64,000 nucleotides of DNA from Diabrotica undecimpunctata (Eukaryota; Arthropoda; Insecta; Coleoptera; Chrysomelidae), in NCBI RefSeq assembly GCF_040954645.1, contig NC_092806.1, forward strand, positions 159,336,328 through 159,400,327, written 5' to 3'. The notes under the pieces are model-generated. The model was not told the DNA's origin. It made no database searches and worked only from the letters and a program-made list of their open reading frames with translations. Positions 32,628 to 44,040 of this stretch are shown here, one piece after another; the first letter of the stretch is position 1; each line of letters opens with the position of its first letter. Made by a program: the position numbers and the translations under genes.

Positions 32628-33475
32628 ATGATAAGACAGCTGCATATAGGAAGAGGTAATCTCCTAACAAATAAATCAATACAGATTTCCGCCTATGCCG
32701 ATGATATCAGCATCATGTCTCGCAGAACAGAAGAGGCGGCAGAAATATATGCACAATTAAAATCAAAGGCAAAAGAGACCGGACTAGAAATAAATATTCA
32801 AGAGACAAAAAAGTTAACAAAGGCAAGAGCTAGGGGAAACAGACGCACAGAAAGTTGCACACATTTAGGAGTTACATTAAACACGGATGGAACAGAAGAA
32901 CCAGAAATCCAAAGAAGAATAGTAAAGGGAAACAAAGCTTATTTTTCTCTCGATCATGTGTTTCGCTCCAAAAACACACACTGGAGATCGAAAATCAGGG
33001 TCTACAAAACTATTATCAGACCAATAGTATGTTATGGATGCGAGACATGGGTGATGACAGAAGAGACAAAAAGAAAACTGGAACTCTTCGAAAGAAAAGT
33101 CCTAAGAAAGATATTTGGACCTATTAACGAAAACGGAATATGGAGATCCAGGTATAACCATGAACTCTACCAACTGTTCAAAGAGACACCGATCTTAGAA
33201 TTCGTTAAACTTCAGAGACTTCGCTGGGCTGGTCATGTAGTAAGAATGGAGACAGAAAGATTGCCGAAAAGAGTCCTAGATAGTAAAATGCAGGGCGCAA
33301 GACCAAAAGGAAGGCCACGGAAAAGATGGGAGGATGAAGTGGCAGCGGACGCGCAAAATTTGCTAGACGTGAGAACCTGGAGAAGATCGGCGCGGGACCG
33401 ACAAGGTTGGAGGCATAGTTTGGAGGAGGCCAAGGCCCGATTTGGGCTGTAGCGCCATTGGAGAGAGAGAGAGTT
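32628..33475 (+). mobile_element. RTE-like LINE, YADD to 3' end, intact frame
   Basis: An uninterrupted 274-residue frame (32628-33452) starts just before the RT active site (ISAYADDISIMSRRTEEA). It continues through LGVTLNTDGTEEPEIQRRIV, IRVYKTIIRPIVCYGCETW, LELFERKVLRKIFGP and LQRLRWAGHVVRMETERLPK to the tail GRPRKRWEDEVAADA and AKARFGL*. A (GA)n run (33464-33473) forms the end. It is 5'-truncated inside the RT, so one catalytic block is missing. The absence of stops suggests a young copy. The family differs from the (GAA)n-ended ones. Confidence 0.9.
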
Positions 33476-33613
33476 TAATTTAAACTACTAAAGATAAATT
33501 TAAACTACCTACCAACGATAGCAGTGCCATAGATTCAGGTATTTTAACCATTCTATTAACAAATAAATATAAGGTTGAATGCTCGAATAAATAAACTTTG
33601 ATCAAATAAAAGG

Positions 33614-33654
33614 CATATATCGAGCACAGTTTTTTGAAAAGACCAAACTCTTCA
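33614..33654. repeat. 40-bp direct repeat, copy 1
   Basis: GCATATATCGAGCACAGTTT... to ACTCTTC is repeated at 36930-36967 in the same orientation. The second copy lies inside the piggyBac transposase gene. Confidence 0.85.
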
Positions 33655-33660
33655 AGTTTT

Positions 33661-35217
33661 CTTCTTCTTCAGTGCCTTATCCGGTCCGGATGTTGGCGAT
33701 CATCAAGGCTATCATGGTTTTGTTGACTGCTCTGCGAAACAGCTCCGCTGAGGTCATCCCAAACCATTGTCGGAGATTTTTCAACCACGAGATACGACGG
33801 CGTCCCGGTCCTCTTCTGCCAAATACTTTACCCTGCATAACAAGTTGAAGAATTCGATATTTTTCTTCGTTCCGCATCACGTGGCCGAGGTACTCAAGCT
33901 TGCGTTGTTTAATTAAATTAAGCACTTCTTTTTCTTTTGTCATGCGCTGTAGGACCTCAACGTTGGTGACATGGTCCACATAAGATATTTTTAGTATCCT
34001 TCTGTATATCCACATCTCGAAGGCTTCGATTCGTTTTTCAGTGGCTTGCGTCAGTGTCCAGGCTTCAACTCCATACAGTAACACTGGAAGAACGTAGCAC
34101 CTCACTATTCGCATCTTGGTTCCCAAACTGAGATCACTGCAGCACAGCAAGGATCTCAACTTAATAAATGTAGACCGTGCCATTTCAATTCTGGATCTAA
34201 TCTCTTGAGCGTAGTCCCATTGTACGTTGAGGGTAGTTCCGAGGTAAGTGAATCTGTCGACTCTCTGGATCTCTTCGCTACCTGCCATTAGTGCCCCGGG
34301 ATCTAAATTTGTACGGCTGACAACCATGAATTTAGTTTTCTTAATATTAAGGTTCAGTCCGTATGTTACGCTCACAGTTCGCACTCGGTCTAGTAAGGCC
34401 TGCAGATCGTTTAGGCTGGTTGCTAGTAACACAGTGTCATCGGCGTAGAGGATATTATTGATGTATTCACCGTTCACTCGGATTCCCATGTCTAGGTTTG
34501 TGAGGGCTTCATTAAAAATCTCCTCAGAGTATATATTGAAAAGAGTCGGCGATAGCACACATCCTTGTCTTACTCCTCGCATGATCTTCACTTGGTCGGT
34601 CAGCTGGTCTTCGACCTTGACTTGAGCACGCTGGTTCCAGTATAAATTCATGATGATCCGAATGTCCTTCTCATCCAATCCAACTCTTTGTAGTGCGGTG
34701 ACCATCTTCTGGTGCTGACAACGGTCAAATGCCTTGGCGTAGTCAATAAAACAAATATAGACATCACAACTGACATCGCGGCATCTCTGAAGTAGGACTT
34801 GTAAGGTGAAAAGTGCTTCACGTGTACCCATAGAATTGCGGAATCCGCATTGCATTTCACCGACATTTTCTTCGCATTTCTTGTAAATTCTGGCATGTAT
34901 GATTTTAAGAAAAATTTTAAGTGCATGACTCATAAGACTGATAGTTCGGAAATCTTCGCACGTTTTCGCAGATCGTTTTTTTGGTAGCGTTACAAATGTT
35001 GACAATAGCCATTCCTCTGGGATATTACCTGAATCGTATATGGCGTTGAACAGTTCAGTTAACTCCTTCGTGCTCACTTCACTCATCACCTTAATAAGTT
35101 CAACGGGTATTTCGTCCGGACCTGTAGCCTTACCATTCTTAGACTGTTGTAAAGCAGCCTTTACCTCGCTTTCTAGAATTGACGGCCCTGTCATGCAATT
35201 TATTTCCGGAAGGTTGC
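33661..35217 (-). mobile_element. RTE-like LINE, long open RT frame with target duplication
   Basis: The longest open LINE frame here: 505 residues (35194-33677, minus). It covers the RT from fingers to tail: QSKNGKATGPDEIPVELIKV, FVTLPKKRSAKTCEDFRTIS, MQCGFRNSMGTREALFTLQV, the catalytic block YICFIDYAKAFDRCQH, GVRQGCVLSPTLFNIYSEEI, the catalytic block LYADDTVLLATS, then YLGTTLNV, IYRRILKISYVDHVTNVEVL and GPGRRRISWLKNLRQWFG. No stop or frameshift was seen. The 11-bp CTTCAAGTTTT at 33650-33660 and 35218-35228 brackets it, and its end reads CTTCTTCTTCAGTGCC (complement of ...CACTGAAGAAGAAG). The endonuclease is lost by 5' truncation. Evidently recent. Confidence 0.95.
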
Positions 35218-35228
35218 CTTCAAGTTTT

Positions 35229-36645
35229 GGTCAACACTTATTATCCAGTAAACACAATTTTAACATCAACACTGGTTCATCTATCTTACATGACATTAGT
35301 AGAAAGAAAAACTATATGGAGTTGGATTTATTGGAAGATTTGGAGATTACAAGGGAAACAAATGGAAACTCTCACTGTCTTAATAGTCAAATTAATTTAA
35401 ATTGTACTAAATTTAAACCTATTTTTAAAAACTTTATTACATCTTCACCTCGTAAGGGACCCAGCTCGACTGTTTAGACTTCCTGCACTGAGCACATCCA
35501 TATTAATTTTATAGTTCTACCATTGACTGTGGGTTCAACTGAACTACTTAGATTACACCCCATTTATATACTTTGCTTTCAATTTTGATTTTTAATTTTT
35601 AGTATTTTAATTACATAGTCAGATTTCTTCCTTTCTACATTACAGATAGTGCTTGGTAGACCATTTTATTGTAGTCAACTACCCACTGTCTAATATATTG
35701 TTTAGTCTTTTTCTTGCATTCTTACTTTACGTCGACTGCAGTTGCTCTCAAACTAACACCCTAATTATTATAGAGAGGTTTGCGTGTGAGATCTGGATTA
35801 TTCAATCTACTTAAAAAATATTCTATATAATTTTATATTTCATCAGTGACCTCCTACAGTAGTGTCAGTTGGACTTTTGGTCAATACTTAGTTTCATAGA
35901 ATTTTTAAAAGGTGCAGATCACATATCTATGATTGTGACTGCTCATCCAAGCTGTCATTTGTCACATGCCACCCCAACATTTCCGTTAGATCGGGAGCCA
36001 TTCTGTCTCCGGCTTCTGCTCGATATATGCCTTTTATTTGATCAAAATTCTATTAACCAATGTTTAATTAGATTAAGAGGTTTTTGTTCCTAATAAATAA
36101 ATTGTGTTACGAAAATAATTTTTTTAAAAACCCGTTTTCGGCTTTTATTTTCATAACTCCAAAGCCTGTTGAGCTTTATAAATAAAAAAATCTTACGATG
36201 GGTCGCTATTATCATTATTGCTTTATTTTTCAAACGATTTGACGAACCTTGAACAAATATTTAAATGCTAAACTACTCGTTAAATGTATTTTTATTACGA
36301 AAATATCTATTGGTATAATTTTACGATAATATTTATATAACAAAAGTATGTTGAAAATACCAAATTATATAAATTAGGAAATAATGTATTGCTACGTTTG
36401 CAGATAACACCCAAGTACTAGCTGTCGAGGATGGTATTATAGAAAAAAGATACAAAACAGCTACAAAGAGAGTTGAACCAAGTCGTAAGTTTCAAAACAA
36501 ATTGGAAGATAAATAAACCAATTTATGTCAAGTTTAACAATAAAGTACATCTAAAGTCATTTTGAAAAATTTTGTTACAAGCGATGAAAAATTTCAAAAT
36601 TATATTATTATAATATATAAAGCCTTAAGTCCTGTACCAATACCG
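35229..36645. other. mostly noncoding; unidentified open stretch
   Basis: A + frame (35225-35477) reads ILHDISRKKNYMELDLLEDL, then KFKPIFKNFITSSP to a stop; I do not recognise it. TTTTGGTCAACACTTA near 35226 resembles TTTTGGTCAATACTTA near 35873. The rest has no supported features. Confidence 0.3.
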
Positions 36646-36732
36646 CCTTAACCCTTTGAGACCTGACTTTTTTATTAAAAAAAAAAAAAAAATCTTATGT
36701 GTTTTTATATTTCAAAAGTCTTCAATTAGTAA

Positions 36733-38583
36733 GATAAAATGAAAAAAACTCTTGTACAGAACACATGACTACGTCCATTACAATCTGTGTTTTTACACCT
36801 AGTAGCCTCCTTCTTAGAATCAAACTCCGGTATGTGACCAAAATTGTCCGTTTGTATTTCCAAAAATGGTCTCATCTCTCCTCGTCTTTTAAATGTTGAA
36901 ATAGAAGGCTTAGGAGATGAAGATGCTGCATATATCGAGCACAGTTTTTTGAAAAGACCAAACTCTTCCTCGTTTTTTACTTACTGAATTGCCCATATTT
37001 ATTAGGCTTTCGGCAACTCTGACTCTGAAGTCTAGAAATTTCATTCGATCCTTATTGGTTGTATTACATTTGTCGCAGTCCTTCCTGTATTCCAGCCAGC
37101 TGTTGGTGAGAGCGAAGTCTATCATGTGCATAATAACACGCAATGTCCACTTTCGCGATCTAATAAATATTCGATAATAATTAATCATCTGGTCCATTAG
37201 ATCAACTCTGCCCATTCCATAATTATAATCTTTGACAATTTCAGGTCGGTTAACATCTACGTAACAAGAGCCTTTTTTGTCCCATCTTCTAACTATGTCT
37301 AAATTACCTGCATCAACATAATTGGAGGCTAATTTCACAGTCTTTGTATCTAACCATTTGACTAGCACCACATTTTTTTCTTTATTGACGACTTCATCTA
37401 CGGAACCTCTCGGTAGTTTCAGCATTTCATTGTCTGGTAACACAGGAGGTTTATAAAATCTATCTATTCGAATAGTCCCTCCAGCATATATTTTTTTGGC
37501 CAATAATATTTCAAGTAGTTCATAGGATGAGAAATAATTGTCATAATATAATTTGTGGCCTTCACTGGTGGAAATTCTTTCGGCTAGTTGAAGAACGATA
37601 GATGCCCCTAATCCATGTTTTGTTTTATTATCTGCATTCAGTTCTGTAGATTTACCCTGATAAAAAAACAAAATCAAAAGCCTGACCACTTTTTCCGCAC
37701 AAGACGAATAATTTTATTCCCCAAGGACAGGGCTTCCCCTTCACATATTCTTTTACGGAAAGTTTTCCTGTGTAAGGAATCATTTGCTCGTCAACACTAA
37801 GTACTTCCTCAAGTTCAAGCTGTAAACATCTCTTTCTGACAGCGTCGATGATAGGACGAGCCTTATAAAATTTATCTGTATCACCTGCTGGTCTTTCCAA
37901 ATTGTTCACTAGGTGTAAACATGTTCTAAGCTGGAAAAATCTGTCCCTAGACATGTTATCTAGGAACATTCTAATACCAAGGCTTCTTTCCCAGTACATC
38001 CTAATTTTGGGAAATTTGTTTAAATTTCCAATCATTATATGAAGTGCAAATAAAATTTTAATTTCTCTCTCATTAGTTGGTCTAAAATTTTTTCCGTTCT
38101 GTAAGGCATATACATTTGTAAATATTGCTATATTTTCAAACAAATCATTTGAAATATACTTCGAAAAATACTGAATTGGGCACAGTGGCTCTGTAAGACT
38201 TGTATTTGGGGAAGTAGGATGCCATGTAAATGTAGGAGTCTCTATCGATGCCTTAGTCCACTCTACGGTTCTCTTTTTTGTTTTAATTTCTCTTTGTTTT
38301 GGTTTTTTAGAACAATCCATTTCTGAGAAACATACTTTACTTCCTAATTTTTTTGTACCCGAGTAACCTGCAACTTCATCTGGTATATATTCGTCGTCTG
38401 AATCATAAGTTCTCCCTAACTCCTCATTATCATTTTCGCTGTCATCACCTTCTTCCAGTGTCTCAGTGTCACGTCTGGTCAAAGCATCAACCCCTGGTCT
38501 TATAATAGATTTATTAACAGGTCAATTAACTCTTGGAGATGTTTTGGGTTGTCGAAATCATATTTTTTTCTTTTGTAATTCAT
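36733..38583 (-). pseudogene. piggyBac transposase, broken
   Basis: The likely start is ATG at 38583 (MNYKRKKYDFDN). A frameshift near 38520 leads into the acidic N-terminus (DSENDNEELGRTYDSDDEYI). The catalytic aspartates are visible in LSVDEQMIPYTGKLSVKEY, HKLYYDNYFSSYELLEILL and GMGRVDLMDQMINYYRIFI. The DKFYKARPIID and KIRMYWERSLGI blocks agree with the family. A second frameshift lies in an A/T homopolymer at about 37660-37667. A 38-40-bp foreign patch (36930-36967) sits before the C-terminal Cys-rich domain (RCKNTDCNGRSHVFC, about 36800-36755). The gene is otherwise long and little decayed. Confidence 0.93.
36930..36967. repeat. 40-bp direct repeat, copy 2 (patch inside piggyBac)
   Basis: Identical to 33614-33654 over about 40 bases. 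It separates KKRGR from the expected downstream coding sequence, so it looks inserted into the transposase gene rather than ancestral. Confidence 0.8.
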
Positions 38584-39017
38584 GTTATCTGCAATCAACA
38601 ATACTAAGTTAAAACCCAAGTTTAGACCATATGTACATGCTCATGTACATCTAAAAAATGTTTGTTTATTTCAAAACTATCGTTTTTATGGCAATGTTTT
38701 GTACTTTATAAAAAACTACTTACCTTATAAATCACACTTAAAAAGTTGGATCGATTTCGTTTCACAAAAGATAACAGTTTCTCGTAAAATAAAACTAGCA
38801 GTATCGGTTACCAACTAAACAGCTGACACTTTACAACAAAATCGCTGACAACTTTACCTGTTGACCACTAGATGGAAGCAAAAGTTAAAAATGTGGATCG
38901 TAAATGTATATTTGAGTGACTGAATGCTATTTCGGTATAGATAAGCGAGTAGTTGGTATTTAACAAAACAATAAAAGCTATGTACATACACATGTACACA
39001 GGGTCTCAAAGGGTTAA

Positions 39018-40055
39018 TCTTCTGTCATAAACTTATTTCCAAATCTAGGATAATCAAAGAGTATACCTTTGTCATAAATTAGTCCAAAAAATTTTCATCT
39101 TTCCCCCGTATACGGATATGTCGTCTTGAAGACGATCATTACGACAAACTTAAAATTTATTTGTTATAAATGTTTTTAAAATAGCTCCACCTAATGCTTC
39201 TATTTTGTATAAACCACCTAATTATTATTTAAATATTTAAAACTCATTATTTTATCGTTCAACATTGTATAAAGCCACCAATTATTTTTGCCTGTTATTC
39301 GGAAAGTTTTATCGACTTCGTTGATTGTTTTGTCTTAAAAATTATCATCGCAAGACAAACAAAAATACTGCCTTACTTAATACTCTCAACAATAGATATT
39401 TGTATGAATGTACACAAGCAAGGTAATATTCGTGGGGAACAAATATAGATATGGAATTTTTAATTGTACTTCGTTTTCTAACGAAAAATTTCAACTTGTA
39501 GATTTATCGAAAGATGAAGAATATGTACGACATTTTTGCTAAAATCTTTTCTTGTCATAATAATGAAAAGAACTCATAACATAACACACTCCAACATAAC
39601 AAAAATTATACTGAAATAATGGCATCCCCTCTGATAAAAGCAAATAGCCTCTGTTGAGATTTCCGAGTAGGGCATGTTTCAGGTCGAACAATTAAAAAAA
39701 TCAGCATAGGGTTTTGGAGTGGAGTAGAAAGAGCAAAGCCTTTCTACCATCAATCAAAAGACATACTTAGAGATATTCCCTAAGCAGATTTAAGTAAATA
39801 TGCACAGAGTATATTTTGAATATTTTATGTAACTAGTGAACTTTTTGCATATTTTTACATAACTCGAAGTAAAATGCATATGTTAAATTTTTTCACATGC
39901 GAAAAAATGTCATTTTTTCGCTGTATTACTAACTATCCTTCTACCAAAATTTTACCATCATTACCTTAGTCCAACCCTTGATAACCCTTCCCTGATTTCA
40001 ACCTCCCCTCCTTTAGAAATACAGACAATTTTAAAATAGCAAGAAAAAAGACTCT
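39018..40055. other. AT-rich noncoding, nothing recognised
   Basis: No coding frame with a recognisable motif and no repeat arms. Confidence 0.4.
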
Positions 40056-40400
40056 CTCTTGATCGTTGACTGTTGCTAGGGACAGTCGTTCGCTTTTTCG
40101 TCTGCTGAGTCTCGCTAGGCAGGCGTATACTCTCTCTAGCCTGTTACCTATCGCTTGGTACAGACGTACCGCTCTTTTTCTCCACTCTAACTCTCTCGCT
40201 TATAGTTACGCGAAAAATACCGCAAAAACTATTTTAAATCGTGTACAGACGTAAAATGTGATCTATCTCGTGATCTCAGTGTTAGTACCGCGAAACACGT
40301 GTTCAGAAACCGGTACCCGGACAGATTCAGCGTATAAAAAACAACCGCGAGTGTAGCCTGTCAATACCGCGAGTGTGTGGAGCAAAAATATTGGTAAGAC
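40056..40400. other. GC-richer noncoding segment upstream of a LINE
   Basis: A patch clearly richer in G/C than its neighbours (TCGCTAGGCAGGCG, CCGCGAGTGTAGCCTG, ACCGCGAGTGTGTGG). It has a donor-like sequence, TTGGTAAG, at about 40390. It could be a 5' UTR exon, an LTR or a LINE 5' region; none is established. Confidence 0.3.
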
Positions 40401-40559
40401 TTTATATAAACTTAATTTGCTATAATCTGTATAACCTGTTACCACATATCCTAATTTATTTGAATCAACCCTATGTAATACAGTCCTCATTAACTGAAAT
40501 TATATTCATAATTTCACATACGTACACCCTTTTTGTACAGCATGTAAACACTAAATTAA

Positions 40560-41756
40560 GGCCGATACAATTCATTTAAATGTTTCCCTCTGTGGACGTG
40601 GACTATAATTTCAGTCTCGAATTCATTTTTTATAAACCATTTGATAAATATGAACTGATCCAAACAATCAGTAGTATCAAAAGCAAATCTTCCTGTAGTA
40701 CCGATGGACTATCTATAAAAATTTTCTTAAATCTCCCAAAAAACGTGTTGGAAGTCCTGGTCTCACTAATTAATGATTTCTTTGAAAAAGGTATATTTCC
40801 AGAGTGCCTAAAGACATACATTATTATTCCTGTTCATAAGGAAAAATCGAATGTCTGCAACTATAGACCTATTGACATACTACCGGTCCTATCCAAAATT
40901 ATTGAGAGACTTATAAAAGTCGACTTATGCCCTTTCTCGTTGAAAATAACATTTTATCACAAAGTCAGTTCGGCTTTTTCATCTAATAAACGTACCAGTG
41001 ATCCTATGTTTTCTGTACTACATGAGGTCTATCAAGCATTAAGCAATAATCTTTACACAGCCACTGTTTTTTGTGACTATTCCAAAGCTTTTGATTGTAT
41101 AAATCACGACATTTCGATAAAAAAACTTAATTTTAACTTGAGGAATAGGAAACAACTAGTTAGAGTAAATGATACTGACTCTAGTCACAAAAGCATTGTA
41201 TGTGGAGTACCACAAGGTTCCGTATTGGGTCCTCTACTTTTCCTTATCTTTATAAATGATATCACTAACTTAAAAATCGATGGAAAATTTTTCTTTTTGC
41301 TAATGATACCAGTATCATCTAGAGGAACTCTAATATTGCAACTATAACTTGTGATCTACTTAAAATAAAAACCTGGTCCGACTCTAATTTACTCCCTTTT
41401 AACGTGGATAAGATAATAGCATTATCCTATAAAGGAGCTCTTCAACCGTAGCTTCTTAACAGCCAGTTTTTAAGTAAAAACCTAGCCTCAGCCTGCTATG
41501 CAAAAAGATCTGTTTCGAAGGAAATCAATTTGGCATCTTCCAAAATAACATATTTTTCTTTGTTCGAGTCTCATCTTCGATATGGAATTCTTTTTTGGGG
41601 TTCTGATACAGCTGCCCAATCTGATGTTATTTTTAAGTTACAAAAAAGAGTAATACGGTATCTTTTTTACCTCAGTAGAATAACACATTGCAGAAGCTAC
41701 TTCAAAAATCACGGGATTTTAACTCCTCTTGTAACATTTTTTTTTTATAATTAAAA
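40560..41756 (+). mobile_element. LINE (Jockey/CR1 group), RT and thumb, broken
   Basis: A 255-residue frame (40580-41347) holds RT fingers and palm: SKSSCSTDGLSIKIF, FPECLKTYIIIPVHKEKS, NYRPIDILPVLSKIIERLI, ATVFCDYSKAFDCINHDI and CGVPQGSVLGPLLFLIFIND. A frameshift at about 41295 hides the active-site block, which is readable in the next frame as ANDTSII instead of the expected ADD. The thumb continues as FESHLRYGILFWGSDTAAQS and KLQKRVIRYL to about 41756 with further stops. 5'-truncated, and the YADD aspartate appears lost. Confidence 0.85.
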
Positions 41757-41759
41757 TAT

Positions 41760-43010
41760 TAAATAATTTTTAATCCTTTTACTCCTGTTGCTGAGAGGCC
41801 GATGGCCGTATTTGCAAATAATATATACGCGGTTGGTAGTGTTTACCATTAGGAAATTCCATTGGAAGCTACCGACTATCTCAAAAGATGCAAGGTCCGA
41901 CTTATTAAAGACGCGAAGTAGTATACTTTATTGTGGGGCTTAGCTTATCCTTTCCGGTGCCAAGTGGGTTCTTTTTTTTTGATAAATTTGGTAAATATCG
42001 TCGAAGGCACGTTATAGTAATTTTCTGAGAGAACTTAATCCGAAAGGATTTATCTTTCATCATGTTCCTAGCTAGAAGTGAAATACCTTCTTAGAAATAC
42101 ATACAGGCTGGTCTGTCATTTTTAAGTGGGGGTTATCTCACCTTTTTTTTTGGGGGGAGCTTGTGAAATTTTGAGAGGAAGAATATTACATCTGAGAGGG
42201 CGAACTTTGTGTAAAGGGCTTGCTGAAATTACCGTCTCTGTGTTATCTTACCGTCTCTGTGAATTTTTTCTTTAAGTGTGTATTGTGTATACACTTAAAT
42301 GTTTCAATTTCGTAATCTAATACCATATTAGATTAAAGATTGGTATAAACTACCTTTAAGTTAATTAACTTCAGTGTTTAATACAAGTAAAGTATTTAGC
42401 TTCAGTGAAGAGTGCAGCAGTCATCAAGACTTATCGTAAGTTATCATAATCTTTTTATCTTCAACTACTTAGCGAAACTAAATTCAAATCTTTACCACTG
42501 TGCTTTCTTAAACTTGCAAAGCAAACAGATTGATGTCGGATGATTAGTCGGCAAGGGAATCTATAATTTGCATTCCATATGCCGTTCATCATGGTCAAAA
42601 TTCGTAGTGAATTCAGTTTCTGCTACTCCAAATAGAGTAAAGAACTAAAACATAATGACGTTATTCATATATATTCAATCAGATAAAATAAAATATTTTA
42701 TTTGCCCTAAAAATCTGTATTCTAAGAAAATAATATAGGACTATCGTTGATATTTTAATCGACATATAAAATCTCAGTGTAGAAAAAAGTTTGTAACTTT
42801 TGGTAAACCATAGTATATTATCAATAAAAAATTTCGTATTTTTTGTTATTCCAGCTAAATGGAAAGTTGTAATGAATACATTGATACGGCAATTTACATA
42901 TTGTACTTACATCTTTGGACGCAAGGCTCTCTGAAGATGGTGGATGCTCTTCTGGGGGATGAATGTTTGTTTTGTGCTAAAAACAAAAAGTAGATCTCAA
43001 TATACATATT
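41760..43010. other. AT-rich noncoding, nothing recognised
   Basis: No gene or clear repeat. ACCGTCTCTGTG occurs twice within about 25 bases at 42231 and 42251. Confidence 0.4.
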
Positions 43011-43018
43011 TATTTCAA

Positions 43019-43128
43019 TCACTATCGCTTTCTCTCTTTTTGAGCTGTACGAAATTTGTAAAAGATTTATAGATTTTAGCCAGAGTAAGAATTTCGTACA
43101 GCTCAAAAAGACAAAAAGCGATAGTGGT
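43019..43128. repeat. short inverted repeat (hairpin)
   Basis: CACTATCGCTTT...TTTTTGAGCTGTACGAAATT at 43019-43056 is matched by its complement at 43089-43127, with about 32 bases between. MITE-like or a hairpin RNA source. Confidence 0.8.
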
Positions 43129-43129
43129 A

Positions 43130-43680
43130 AATCGTTTTACTTTAAGACCATCAAAAGAGGTGGCGCTTTTGCAGCTTACCACCCGAGAAGTGGGAAATAG
43201 CAAGACAATTCGCTGGCTTTCCGTGTAGACAGATATCCCTGCCCTTCGTAAGAGGCGAACAATGGGAATTAATGAGAGGTGGGGAGCCATCGTTCGAGGT
43301 GTAGGGTTTGTAAAAACACACGCAGTGCGCTTCGGCGTTACGGTCACCAGTCTACACTCCTAGTATCCGAGACGAGTCTCTCGTGGGAGCACTCTACTTT
43401 CATTCCACAGACCCAAAGTGAGGTTAAACGAGCTGCGACCCTTATACGTCATTTTTCCATTAAGGGCGTAGGATTGCGGCACATAGCCACTATTGGAGAT
43501 TTAAGAGTGGAAGAGGAGAGCTCCTCGGCGGCTACCTGTCTACGTGCGAGGTCGAGTTCCTCTACCTGCGCTCCCTTTCTGCCCCGGGTATTACTACGGG
43601 GAGAGTGGAGCCCCGCGATGCTGGTGTCGGACTCGTTGGGGTTAGCGGTTAGCTAGCTAAAGGTCATATGCCGAAAGACC
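43130..43680. other. GC-richer island, unidentified
   Basis: About 550 bases noticeably richer in G/C than anything nearby, adjoining the hairpin. Open frames exist on both strands (43279-43656 + and 43347-43015 -) but neither shows a known domain. CGAGACGAGTCTCTCG at 43370 is a 16-base near-palindrome. It might be a SINE, an LTR or a host regulatory or exonic sequence. Confidence 0.35.
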
Positions 43681-43766
43681 AGGTGGATGTGGGTCTCGCT
43701 GATGTTCTATATATCGGAGGTGCACGAATTACTTCATATCTGAAGACGTTATAACAGTCAGTCTAT

Positions 43767-43830
43767 TACAGAAATAACGTTATAACAGTCTATTGATACC
43801 AATTCATACACGGAAAGTTTGACGAATTGT
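43767..43830. repeat. dispersed 64-bp repeat (copy 2)
   Basis: Matches 15141-15204 with about two differences. Here ACGTTATAACAGTC also occurs a second time just upstream (43746-43759), so the unit may be part of a small tandem or foldback repeat. Confidence 0.8.
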
Positions 43831-43969
43831 TCTCATTTCGCCTTTTATTCTTAGGTACATCCGTCATTTCATTTCATATATACATATATATAAAAAAGAA
43901 ATTTAATCTTTGCAGATTAGTTAAATAGTAAACTCTTAAATATGCAGATTTCCCCAATATTTAATAGTT

Positions 43970-43971
<2 letters not shown>

Positions 43972-44038
<67 letters not shown>
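43972..44038. repeat. (AT)n microsatellite
   Basis: About 33 uninterrupted AT units. Flanking AGTAAACTCTTAAATAT and its near-complement form an 18-base inverted pair beside it. Confidence 0.98.

Positions 44039-44039
<1 letters not shown>

Positions 44040-44040
<1 letters not shown>

Larger units (their letters stand above)
36652..39013 (-). mobile_element. piggyBac transposon
   Basis: A 2362-bp element with terminal repeats CCCTTTGAGACC and exact TTAA duplications on both sides (36648-36651 and 39014-39017), the signature of piggyBac. Subterminal (C)ATGTACA repeats lie at both ends of the right-hand noncoding part (near 38633-38648 and 38982-39000). It encodes a broken minus-strand transposase. 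Confidence 0.95.

Noticed and set aside
35040..35477. 145-residue + frame over the LINE 5' end
   Set aside because: Its first half is the antisense of the RT; only the part after 35229 could be real, and it has no recognised domain.
43279..43656. 125-residue + frame as a gene
   Set aside because: It overlaps the GC-richer island with open frames on both strands and no known domain, so composition alone can explain it.
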